Assembly: GCA_029008595.1 (NCBI GenBank)
Contig: JAQXJH010000085.1
Span: 1-53,954, forward strand
Direction: 5' to 3'
Origin: Bacillota bacterium
GTDB lineage: Bacteria; Bacillota; Clostridia; Oscillospirales; Acutalibacteraceae
Length of the DNA: 53,954 nt
Shown here: positions 47,532 through 53,954 of the stretch, piece after piece
Numbering within the stretch: position 1 is the first letter of the stretch
Layout: each line of letters opens with the position of its first letter
Notes under the pieces: model-generated
Database searches by the model: none
What the model saw: the letters and a program-made list of their open reading frames with translations, nothing else
Told to the model about the DNA's origin: nothing
Translations under genes and position numbers: made by a program

Positions 47532-48347
47532 ATGAAAAAAATGCTGCTTTGCTTCTGTTCCCTGCTGCTGGCGCTAACCGGCGTTTCCGGCTGCGCGGGC
47601 GGCTCTGTCACGTCGGTGGAAGCCGATTCTTCCTCCGGTCAGTCCTCTTCCCCCGAACCGGCCTCTTCCGCGCCGCTTTCCTCCGCGAAGCCCGTCTCTT
47701 CCGCTGCGGAATCCGCGCCTGTTTCCACCGAGCCGGACACGGTCGCGCTGATCGACCGCGTTTCGGCCATGAAGCTTGCCGCCGAAACCGACAAGATCCT
47801 GACCGTCGTCTGGCAGCGCAGCTCTCTGGCGCAGGCCACGTTTTTTCAGAAAGATCCCGACGGAAACTGGAGCGAGGTTTTTGCCACCGACTGCTACATC
47901 GGCAAGAACGGCGTGACCGCAGACAAGGAGGAGGGCGACGGCAAAACGCCGGTCGGTGCATACTCCTTCGGCATGGCGTTCGGCCGGGCGGACGACCCCG
48001 GCTCCGTTATCCCGTACCACAAGCTGGAGAAAAACGACTTCTGGGTGGATGATCCCAATTCAAAGTATTACAACCAGTTCGTCAACACCGACACCACCGA
48101 GAAGGACTGGTTTTCCGCCGAACATCTCATCACCGTATCCGTCTATCAGTATGCGCTTTCCATCGGCTACAACACCGAGAACATTCCGGGCAAAGGCTCC
48201 GCGATTTTTCTGCACTGCCTGACCGCAGGCTCTACCGGCGGCTGCGTTGCGCTGCCGGAGGAGCTGGTGGTGCAGCTGCTGCGGACGCTGGACGCCGGTT
48301 CCCGCATCGTGATCGTGCAGAACGCCGCCGACCTTGCGGATTACTGA
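47532..48347 (+). CDS. YkuD-type L,D-transpeptidase lipoprotein
   Basis: A 271-residue lipoprotein: signal peptide with lipobox VSGC (Cys21), a Ser/Pro/Glu-rich linker (about 25-68) and a YkuD catalytic domain (about 75-265). The catalytic Cys is C238 in STGGCVAL, with H228 ten residues upstream (FLHCLTAG). Such enzymes make 3-3 peptidoglycan crosslinks or attach proteins to the wall; in Clostridia 3-3 crosslinks are abundant. AAAGGA is about 9 bases before the ATG. The terminator lies at 48381-48417, inside the next gene's end. Confidence 0.9.
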   Translation: MKKMLLCFCSLLLALTGVSGCAGGSVTSVEADSSSGQSSSPEPASSAPLSSAKPVSSAAESAPVSTEPDTVALIDRVSAMKLAAETDKILTVVWQRSSLAQATFFQKDPDGNWSEVFATDCYIGKNGVTADKEEGDGKTPVGAYSFGMAFGRADDPGSVIPYHKLEKNDFWVDDPNSKYYNQFVNTDTTEKDWFSAEHLITVSVYQYALSIGYNTENIPGKGSAIFLHCLTAGSTGGCVALPEELVVQLLRTLDAGSRIVIVQNAADLADY

Positions 48348-48371
48348 CCGTTCCGGGCACCGGAAACCGCA

Positions 48372-49796
48372 TCAATCCTCCGCCTCCGGCACATCGCCTG
48401 TGCCGGGGGCGTTTTTTGCATGGGCCGCGCGGTATTCCCCCGGCGTCTGATGCACGGTTTTCTTGAATACCTTGGCAAAATAGAAATAATCCGCATAACC
48501 GACCTTTTCGCCCACGGATTTGATGGAGTCCTCGCTTTTTTCGAGCATATCCTTCGCGTGCTCCATACGGACGGACGTCAGGTATTTTGTAAAGCTTTCC
48601 GCCGGGCTTTTGCGGAACAGCTGACTGATGTAATTCGCGTTCAGATCAAATTTTTCGGAAAGCGTCTGCATGGTCAGGTCATAATCAAAATAGTGCTCGT
48701 TCACATAGCAGAGGATATCGCCGATGGCCGACCGGCGCTCCGGAAGATTCCGGCTGCCCGAGATGCCGGCGACCAGATTGTGTTCGATGTCGTGCAGCAT
48801 TTCTCCCACATTGCCGTACTGCTCGCAGAGCTGCTCATAGGTTTCGCAGTCCCGCCCGCCTTCGGAAAATGCGAACAGCATCGACTGGTACAGCCGGTGT
48901 GCCGAGCGGATGGTGAGCGAGCCGGAGGAAAACAGGTCTTCCAGCTGCGCAAAAACCTCGTGCGCTCCGGCGAGATCCCGGCAGTAATAGCGGCTCTGCG
49001 GCTCCTGAATCAGCGAAACGGACTGCTCCACCGCAACCGAACCGGCAAAAAGGTTGCAGGGCTTTCCGTTGATGAATTTCTGAAAATAGGCCAGCGTAGC
49101 TTCCCGGCAGGCGGCCGCAAAATCGCTGCTGCGCACAAAGGGCTTGCTGATGCCGATCTGCTTTCCCGACGGCAAAAAGGGCTTCAGCGTTTCCTCCGAT
49201 TCGACGGCGACCAGAAAACCGTGGCGTGCCGGGGGATCGGAAAGCTCCAGATGCGGGAATTTACCCGGCAGCAGCAGCTCGGTCTCCTTGTCGCAGAGCA
49301 CGATCATCCGCGCACAGTCCGGCCCGAAGCCGTACTGCACCAGAAAGCGTTCGGCCTCTTCGGCGGAAAAATCGGCTCCGAGGCGCAGCGGAACGGTCCG
49401 GGGGCTGCTGTCCGTCTGGTGCGCCTCCAGCTGATGGCGCGCCCGCTCCAGGATCCCGTAGATCTCTTCTTCGTCAAACGGCTTGACGCAGAAGCCCAGA
49501 ACGCCGTATTCCATCGCCTGCTTGGCATACTGAAATTCGTTATATCCGCTGATGATCACAAATTTGGTCTGCGGAAATTCATCCACCAGCTCATGGATCA
49601 TCTCCAGCCCGTTCATGCCGGGCATCTTGATATCGGTAAAGACCACGTCGGGGCGCTCTTTACGGATCAGCGCCATGCCCTCCGCCGCATCCAATGCTTT
49701 TCCCACGACCGCAAAGCCGTGTTCCTGCCACTCGATGCGGCCTTCCAGACTGGCAAGCACAAAGCGTTCGTCATCGATCAGGATCACACGATACAT
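48372..49796 (-). CDS. YesN-type response regulator with AraC output domain
   Basis: A 474-residue regulator: receiver domain (1-120) with the acidic pair at about 8-9, phospho-acceptor D55 (TDIKMPGMNG) and K105 (CVKPF); a middle region of about 200 residues; and an AraC double helix-turn-helix (about 350-455: MQTLSEKFDLNANYISQLFR ... GEKVGYADYFYFAKVF). The ATG at 49796 (MYRVILIDDE) has AAAGGA nine bases upstream; the ATG two codons earlier is too close. It follows the sensor kinase by about 33 bp. Its last about 15 codons overlap a terminator for the convergent gene. Confidence 0.92.
   Translation of the reverse strand: MYRVILIDDERFVLASLEGRIEWQEHGFAVVGKALDAAEGMALIRKERPDVVFTDIKMPGMNGLEMIHELVDEFPQTKFVIISGYNEFQYAKQAMEYGVLGFCVKPFDEEEIYGILERARHQLEAHQTDSSPRTVPLRLGADFSAEEAERFLVQYGFGPDCARMIVLCDKETELLLPGKFPHLELSDPPARHGFLVAVESEETLKPFLPSGKQIGISKPFVRSSDFAAACREATLAYFQKFINGKPCNLFAGSVAVEQSVSLIQEPQSRYYCRDLAGAHEVFAQLEDLFSSGSLTIRSAHRLYQSMLFAFSEGGRDCETYEQLCEQYGNVGEMLHDIEHNLVAGISGSRNLPERRSAIGDILCYVNEHYFDYDLTMQTLSEKFDLNANYISQLFRKSPAESFTKYLTSVRMEHAKDMLEKSEDSIKSVGEKVGYADYFYFAKVFKKTVHQTPGEYRAAHAKNAPGTGDVPEAED
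48381..48417 (+). terminator. terminator of the L,D-transpeptidase gene inside the response-regulator gene
   Basis: CGCCTCCGGCACA (48381-48393) pairs with TGTGCCGGGGGCG (48399-48411), one mismatch, followed by T6. It lies entirely within the 3' coding end of the opposite-strand gene. Confidence 0.8.
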
Positions 49797-49829
49797 TTCC
49801 ATCCATCCTTTCTGTCCAACCGGCGTGCC

Positions 49830-51596
49830 TTACTCCGTCCAGGGAATCCTCAGCTCGATCCTTGTCCCCTGATCGGGCGCGCTTTCCACCGTAATGCGGC
49901 AGCGCTTGCCGTACAGCAGCTTGACGCGGTACACAACATTTTCAAACCCGATGCTTTCCGAGCGGAAGGTTCCTTCCTGCGCGATCACCGCGCGCAGACG
50001 GGCCAGCTGCTCTTCACTCATGCCTTTTCCGTTGTCCTCCACCCAGAGCAGCGTCATCCCGTCGGCGTCAAACGAGCCGCCGATCTTCAGCAGGCCGCCC
50101 TGCGCGCGGTCTTCCAGCCCGTGCGTGATCGCGTTTTCGATCAGCGGCTGCAGCACCATTTTGGGGATGTGGTTCTGCAGAACGGTATCGTCAAAATCAT
50201 ATTCCACCGTAAATTTCTGATAAAAACGCGTCTGCTGGATCTTCAGATACGCCTGAACGATCTTCAGCTCCTCGGCGACCGTGACCGTATCGCTGCCGCG
50301 GATGCTGTAGCGGAAGATCCTCGAAAGCGCCTTGATCAGCCGGACGGTCTGCGGCGCATTTTCCGTAAAGGCCACGCCGAGGATCACCTCCAGCGTGTTG
50401 TGCAGAAAATGCGGATTGATCTGGCTTTTCAGATAGAGCAGCTCCGTCTGCTTTTTCTGGATCTCGGCGTCATAGAGCGTTTCCATCGTATTGAACAGGC
50501 GGTGGTTCAGGCGGTCGATCTCGCTGATCATGCTGTTGAACCGATCCGAAATTTCGATCATCTCGCGGGAACCGTCCAGCTTGACCGGCTCCCGCATCGT
50601 ATCCACGCTGCCGGTCTTCACGCGCTCCATGTGACGCGAAAACTGAGAAAGCGGAACCGTCAGACTGCGGCTGAACAGAAAGAAGAACAGCACCAGCAGC
50701 GCCGCAGCCGTCAGCAGCAGAACGACCGTCAGATCGCGGACCCAGTAAACACTGCTGACGATCGTTGCCCTGGGCGTCACGCTCATGATGTATCCGTTGA
50801 TGGAAGGCAGCCGGTCAAAATTGATGAGATACGCCGTTCCGCCGATGGTCGTCTCGGTCTGAAAAGCTTCTTCCCGGTCTGCCAGCTTCTGCTCCAGAAT
50901 GCGGAGCTCGTCTTCGGAATCCTTCCGCCGGTTGCCCGCGCAGACGGTGTGATTGGAGTCCAGAATATAAAGCTCTGTCCCGAACTGATCCGTAAAATCA
51001 TTGACGCCCAGAAAGTCGATTTTTACCACAAACGAGATCTGTCCCGAATCGGGAACCTGCGTAATGTTGTAGATATCTCTCAGCTGCGTCGTCAGCAGAA
51101 AGCAGCGGCGCGTGGCCATCCGTTTGTACTGGAACAGATTCGTCAGCTGGTAATAGTTGTTCACTTCCTCCGGAACAAGGCTGACCGCCTGCTCCACTTC
51201 TGCGGATTTTCCGTCGGAATAATATTCCACGCCGTTATAACCCTTCACCACAAATTCCTGAACGCTCGGCTCCAGCTGGTTGGCGCTCAGAGCCAGCGAA
51301 TTCATTTCCAGATACGGATGGTAGCGGTCGCTGTTGTTGTCCGCGGCGATGTACTTGAATACGGCACGGTTATAGCCCGTTTTCTGCAGCAGCGTTTCCA
51401 GCCGCTCGCACTGCTTTTCCAGCGAGGACTTCATCTGGCTGAACACATCGCTCGTATAGGAGATATTGCTCTGAACCAGCGTATCGGTGATGGTGTAATA
51501 CGCAATGCTCAGGCTGCCGCTGAGGATGATCAGCACAAAGGCCGCCAGGATCCAGACCTGATAGGCGATCGGCATCTGCCGGAAGCGTTTGAACAA
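49830..51596 (-). CDS. YesM-type sensor histidine kinase
   Basis: A 588-residue kinase: transmembrane helix 1 (about 13-34), an extracellular sensor region of about 250 residues, helix 2 (about 289-309), HAMP and a His_kinase domain with H396 in INPHFLHNTLE, the N-box LQPLIENAITHG and WVEDNGKGM. YesMN pairs usually sense carbohydrates. The start is TTG at 51596 (MFKRFRQMPIAYQVW, typical for the family) with AAAGGG about 8 bases upstream. An ATG at 51629 is only about 11 nt from the predicted transcription start. The response regulator follows. Confidence 0.9.
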   Translation of the reverse strand: MFKRFRQMPIAYQVWILAAFVLIILSGSLSIAYYTITDTLVQSNISYTSDVFSQMKSSLEKQCERLETLLQKTGYNRAVFKYIAADNNSDRYHPYLEMNSLALSANQLEPSVQEFVVKGYNGVEYYSDGKSAEVEQAVSLVPEEVNNYYQLTNLFQYKRMATRRCFLLTTQLRDIYNITQVPDSGQISFVVKIDFLGVNDFTDQFGTELYILDSNHTVCAGNRRKDSEDELRILEQKLADREEAFQTETTIGGTAYLINFDRLPSINGYIMSVTPRATIVSSVYWVRDLTVVLLLTAAALLVLFFFLFSRSLTVPLSQFSRHMERVKTGSVDTMREPVKLDGSREMIEISDRFNSMISEIDRLNHRLFNTMETLYDAEIQKKQTELLYLKSQINPHFLHNTLEVILGVAFTENAPQTVRLIKALSRIFRYSIRGSDTVTVAEELKIVQAYLKIQQTRFYQKFTVEYDFDDTVLQNHIPKMVLQPLIENAITHGLEDRAQGGLLKIGGSFDADGMTLLWVEDNGKGMSEEQLARLRAVIAQEGTFRSESIGFENVVYRVKLLYGKRCRITVESAPDQGTRIELRIPWTE

Positions 51597-51646
51597 AAGA
51601 ATCACCCTTTCCGCCGGAATCAACCGCATTGCTCCGTGCTGCTCCT

Positions 51647-51675
51647 ATTGTACCATGCTTTTTGGCAAAATTCAA
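51647..51675 (-). promoter_or_regulatory. sigma-A promoter of the sensor kinase-response regulator operon
   Basis: Minus-strand TTGAAT (51670-51675), 17-base spacer, TACAAT (51647-51652). Confidence 0.65.
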
Positions 51676-51741
51676 TTTCGGCAGAGGGCTGTGCGGATTC
51701 TGTGCGAAATTTGATTTTTTCAAGAAAATATGATAAATCAA

Positions 51742-51793
51742 TTGAATTTCCGGCGGAAAAACAATAAAATGAAAACTGTAACGAATCGGTTAC
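51742..51793 (+). promoter_or_regulatory. promoter and GTAAC dyad operator of the amidohydrolase pair
   Basis: TTGAAT (51742-51747), 17-base spacer, TAAAAT (51765-51770), then the dyad GTAAC-GAATCG-GTTAC (51778-51793), covering the expected transcription start and 26 bp before the ATG. The dyad differs at one central base from the one at 15052-15067 before the aminotransferase gene. Confidence 0.75.
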
Positions 51794-51819
51794 ATAAATG
51801 ATGACAGAGGTGATTTTCA

Positions 51820-52557
51820 ATGGTCATTGATGTACATGCACATTTGTGGGGAACACGGCCCGAAGAAGATAAAAAGAAGATCCTGCAGGCCGCCGGACAG
51901 TTCGGCACGGACAGGGTAATGGTTTCCACCCTGAACACCTATGTTCCGACACAGGAGGAGATCCGGACGGACAACGAGCTGACCTGGGGCTTCATGAAGG
52001 AGCAGCCGGGGCTGATCATGGGGTATTGCTATCTGAATCCGCGCAACCCCGAAGCCATGACCGAGCTGCGCACCTGCGTGGAGGATCGCGGCTTCTGCGG
52101 CGTAAAGCTCTGGACCTCCACCTTCTGCGACGATCCGCTGGTCAACCCCATCGCCGAAAAATGCATTGAATACGATATTCCGATCCTGATCCACAGCTTT
52201 TACAAGTCCGTCGATCAGCTGCCGTACGAAACGCTGGGCGAAAACGTTGCGCGGCTGGCCCGCCGCTACCCCGAAGCAAAGCTGCTGATGGCGCACATCG
52301 GCGCCAACTGCGTCCGCGAGCTTCGCCCCGTGAAAAACTGCCCGAATGTTTTCGCCGATTTTTCCGGTTCCATCAACCACGCGGACGACCTGCCCTATGC
52401 GGTGAAAATGCTGGGCGCCGACCGCGTTCTGTTCGGCACCGACATGCCGGATATCGATTACATGATCAGCTATTCGCAGGTGCTGGAAGCCGACCTGACC
52501 GACGCGCAGAAGGCGCAGATCCTCGGCGGCAATGCGAAAAAGCTGTTCAAGCTGTAA
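51820..52557 (+). CDS. amidohydrolase-fold metallohydrolase (amidohydro_2), active form
   Basis: A 245-residue TIM-barrel metallohydrolase. Metal ligands are intact: H6 and H8 (DVHAHLWG), H125 (ILIHSFYK), H159 (LLMAHIGAN) and D208 (FGTDMPD). Members hydrolyse or decarboxylate small molecules; the substrate is unknown. GAGGTG is about 9 bases before the ATG. The following gene, 16 bp on, encodes a related protein without metal ligands, so the two probably form one complex or step. The dyad at 51778 is the likely control site. The divergent kinase-regulator pair may also act here, which is only inference. Confidence 0.88.
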   Translation: MVIDVHAHLWGTRPEEDKKKILQAAGQFGTDRVMVSTLNTYVPTQEEIRTDNELTWGFMKEQPGLIMGYCYLNPRNPEAMTELRTCVEDRGFCGVKLWTSTFCDDPLVNPIAEKCIEYDIPILIHSFYKSVDQLPYETLGENVARLARRYPEAKLLMAHIGANCVRELRPVKNCPNVFADFSGSINHADDLPYAVKMLGADRVLFGTDMPDIDYMISYSQVLEADLTDAQKAQILGGNAKKLFKL

Positions 52558-52573
52558 AAAGGGGGAGAGCATC

Positions 52574-53338
52574 ATGAAAAAAACAGATGTCTGCGCGCTG
52601 TGGGGCAGCTGGCCGTTCCGCCGCATCTCCCACAACACGATCGCCGATCTGCAGGCCATGCACGCGCGCTACGGCATAACGGGCGGCTGCGTTGCCTCGC
52701 TGGAAAGCATTTTTTATCAGGATCCGATGGAAAGCGAGGAGCAGCTTGCGCTGGCGCTCCGGGGAACCGGCTACCGTCAGGTGATCACCGTGAACCCGAC
52801 GCTCCCCGCCTTCGACGAAATGATCGACGAGGCCGTGGAACGCTTTGACGTCGCCGCGGTAAAGATCCTGCCCGGCTATCACGGCTATTCACTCACCGAT
52901 CCCTGCATGGAAACGCTGCATCAGGTTCTGCGCCGGCACAAGCTTCCGCTTTACGTTGTACGCCGCGTGGAGGATACGCGCCTGAATTACCTGATGCTGC
53001 CGCGGGAACCGGGCGACGAGGAATTTCTTGCGCTGGCCAATGCCATGCCGGACGTTCGGCTCCTGTTCTGCGGATTTGCCGCGTGGGAAGCGGTCGGAAT
53101 TTCCGAAGCCACCAGAAAGCTCCCGAACGTTTATTTTGAAACCTCGCTCTTTAAGATCGCCGTCGGCGATATGCCCGCCACGGCGGCCGCCATTGGGGAA
53201 GACCACCTGCTTTTCGGCAGCTCGTACCCGTTCTATGTGATGAAAACACAGGTCATGAACCTGGAAGAGGGCGGTCTGAGCGAGCAGGCCGAACGGAAGA
53301 TTTACGCCGAAAACGCCGAAGCGTTTTTCGCGAAATAA
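52574..53338 (+). CDS. amidohydrolase-fold protein with lost metal site (pseudoenzyme)
   Basis: A 254-residue relative of the preceding gene's product. Aligned positions lose every metal ligand: HxH becomes C7-A8 plus a deletion (DVCALWGS), His125 becomes V129 (PLYVVRRVED), His159 becomes C166 (LLFCGFAAW) and Asp208 becomes S217 (LFGSSYPF), while the barrel frame (AVKILPG, VYFETSLFK, YAENAEAFF) is kept. The ATG at 52574 has GGGGGAG about 7 bases upstream. A regulatory or scaffolding subunit is likely. Convergent gene and terminator follow. Confidence 0.82.
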   Translation: MKKTDVCALWGSWPFRRISHNTIADLQAMHARYGITGGCVASLESIFYQDPMESEEQLALALRGTGYRQVITVNPTLPAFDEMIDEAVERFDVAAVKILPGYHGYSLTDPCMETLHQVLRRHKLPLYVVRRVEDTRLNYLMLPREPGDEEFLALANAMPDVRLLFCGFAAWEAVGISEATRKLPNVYFETSLFKIAVGDMPATAAAIGEDHLLFGSSYPFYVMKTQVMNLEEGGLSEQAERKIYAENAEAFFAK

Positions 53339-53423
53339 CGCTTCCGTCCCGGCTGCACCTGTCCGAATTTTTTCGGCGTCCTTTTCATCTTCTGCAATGC
53401 CTTTCCATTCTCCTATAAACGAA

Positions 53424-53475
53424 AACGGGAACCGCACGTTCTGCCGGGGCAGAGTTGGTGCGGTTCCTGTTTTTT
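53424..53475. terminator. bidirectional terminator after the amidohydrolase pair
   Basis: A 14-bp stem with one G-U position (53424-53437 with 53458-53471), an inner CTGCC/GGCAG hairpin, T6 on the plus strand and T4 on the minus strand. Confidence 0.85.
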
Positions 53476-53517
53476 ACGCAATGATCTGCAGGGCAATTCA
53501 CGAATCGCCCTGCCGCG

Positions 53518-53954
53518 TCAATTCCCCGTCTGGTGCGGGTAGGTCTGCGCGTCAACTGGCTGAGCGTCAATCAGCGCATAGGTTATTTCCCGGGAACTCT
53601 CGCCGCAATCAACTGTATACCTGTAATCACCGATCTCAAAACAGGCGCTGTTCTGAGAAACCTCGATGCCGATGTCTCCGTATGTTTCTGTCGGCTGTAT
53701 CGGCAAAAGAATACCGGGAAATGCGGAAATTTGTTTGCAATCCACCACCCCGGGAGGCTCCTCGAAATCTTTGTTGTAAAACACGGCCCTATAACCTGTA
53801 ATCTGGTTAAAAAAACGGAATCTCGTCTTCAAGTAAATGTGATAGTCTGGGTTGGTATTCAAAAAAATTGTTGCGGGAGGAATCATGCAGGCAGAATGCC
53901 TTGAGAGTGTCTCGGAAAATTCAGCATAATTGTCAACCTCATACTCCGGTTGAG
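53518..53954 (-). CDS. hypothetical protein, C-terminal part (cut by window edge)
   Basis: The frame stays open to the right edge, so the N-terminus is missing. The visible 144 residues read YAEFSETLSRHSACMIPPAT, then FLNTNPDYHIYLKTRFRFFN and further to ITYALIDAQPVDAQTYPHQT. The composition suits a beta-rich extracytoplasmic protein with four scattered Cys. An internal ATG (53886) lacks a ribosome binding site. No family was recognised. It converges on the amidohydrolase pair across the terminator at 53424. Confidence 0.6.
   Translation of the reverse strand, partial: QPEYEVDNYAEFSETLSRHSACMIPPATIFLNTNPDYHIYLKTRFRFFNQITGYRAVFYNKDFEEPPGVVDCKQISAFPGILLPIQPTETYGDIGIEVSQNSACFEIGDYRYTVDCGESSREITYALIDAQPVDAQTYPHQTGN

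Noticed and set aside
48420-51767. An 1115-codon open frame opposite the kinase and response regulator
   Set aside because: Same reasons; it also runs through two promoters and a terminator.
52574-52600. Second amidohydrolase read as a simple metallohydrolase
   Set aside because: Every metal-ligand position is substituted, so a standard hydrolase annotation would mislead.

Overview
The window looks like a chromosomal segment of a low-redundancy, moderately GC-rich Gram-positive anaerobe. Bacillota, class Clostridia, probably an Oscillospirales (ruminococcal) lineage is the best guess. Reasons: Bacillota gene order in an unbroken S10-spc-alpha block, lipobox lipoproteins and no outer-membrane genes, a Gram-positive zinc-lid adenylate kinase, a zinc-type S14, strong AGGAGG ribosome binding sites with many TTG/GTG starts, a YesMN-type two-component system, a DUF2975-XRE pair, and NusG-II/ApbE genes. 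The genus cannot be fixed from the sequence alone.

Layout. 1-4.7 kb: rpoB and the start of rpoC on the minus strand, behind a near-consensus promoter with an A-tract upstream; rplJL is not next to them. 5.0-5.9 kb: a plus-strand DUF2975 membrane protein and XRE regulator pair. 5.9-11.6 kb: a minus-strand envelope cluster in the order pucR-type regulator, ftsE, ftsX, an M23 coiled-coil hydrolase and a CtpA protease. 11.7-15.1 kb: a PrsA-like foldase lipoprotein, two tiny tandem paralogues (plus strand) and an unrecognised lipoprotein. 15.1-20.1 kb: a class I aminotransferase and a heterodimeric ABC exporter with one degenerate ATP site. 20.3-26.3 kb: a serine-palmitoyltransferase-like PLP enzyme, a small lipoprotein, the GTPase YchF, a PHP phosphoesterase, and a membrane-anchored protein built from two related halves.

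26.3-42.2 kb (all minus strand): rpsJ-rplCDWB-rpsS-rplV-rpsC-rplP-rpmC-rpsQ-rplNXE-rpsNH-rplFR-rpsE-rpmD-rplO-secY-adk-map-infA-rpmJ-rpsMKD-rpoA-rplQ, read from one clear promoter through a 285-nt structured leader and ending at a strong bidirectional terminator. Seven genes in this block use non-ATG starts, including an apparent CTG start for rplD. 42.5-48.4 kb: an M55 D-aminopeptidase, a NahK-like sugar kinase, an E2-acyltransferase-like protein lacking the catalytic His, an ApbE/NusG-II pair and an L,D-transpeptidase lipoprotein. 48.4-53.5 kb: a YesMN-like two-component system divergent from a pair of amidohydrolase-fold proteins, one with intact metal ligands and one with all of them lost. 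The right edge cuts an unidentified minus-strand gene.

Most transcription units have recognisable sigma-A promoters with 17-nt spacers, and many intrinsic terminators are visible, so the operon structure can be read fairly directly. The signals most worth following are a dyad (GTAAC-GAWTCG-GTTAC) shared by the aminotransferase promoter and the amidohydrolase-pair promoter 36 kb apart, the active/inactive amidohydrolase pair, the structured S10-operon leader with terminator-like hairpins, the CTG start of rplD, the SPT-like enzyme in a Bacillota background, and the tandem small-protein pair. No tRNA, rRNA, CRISPR array or insertion sequence was seen.
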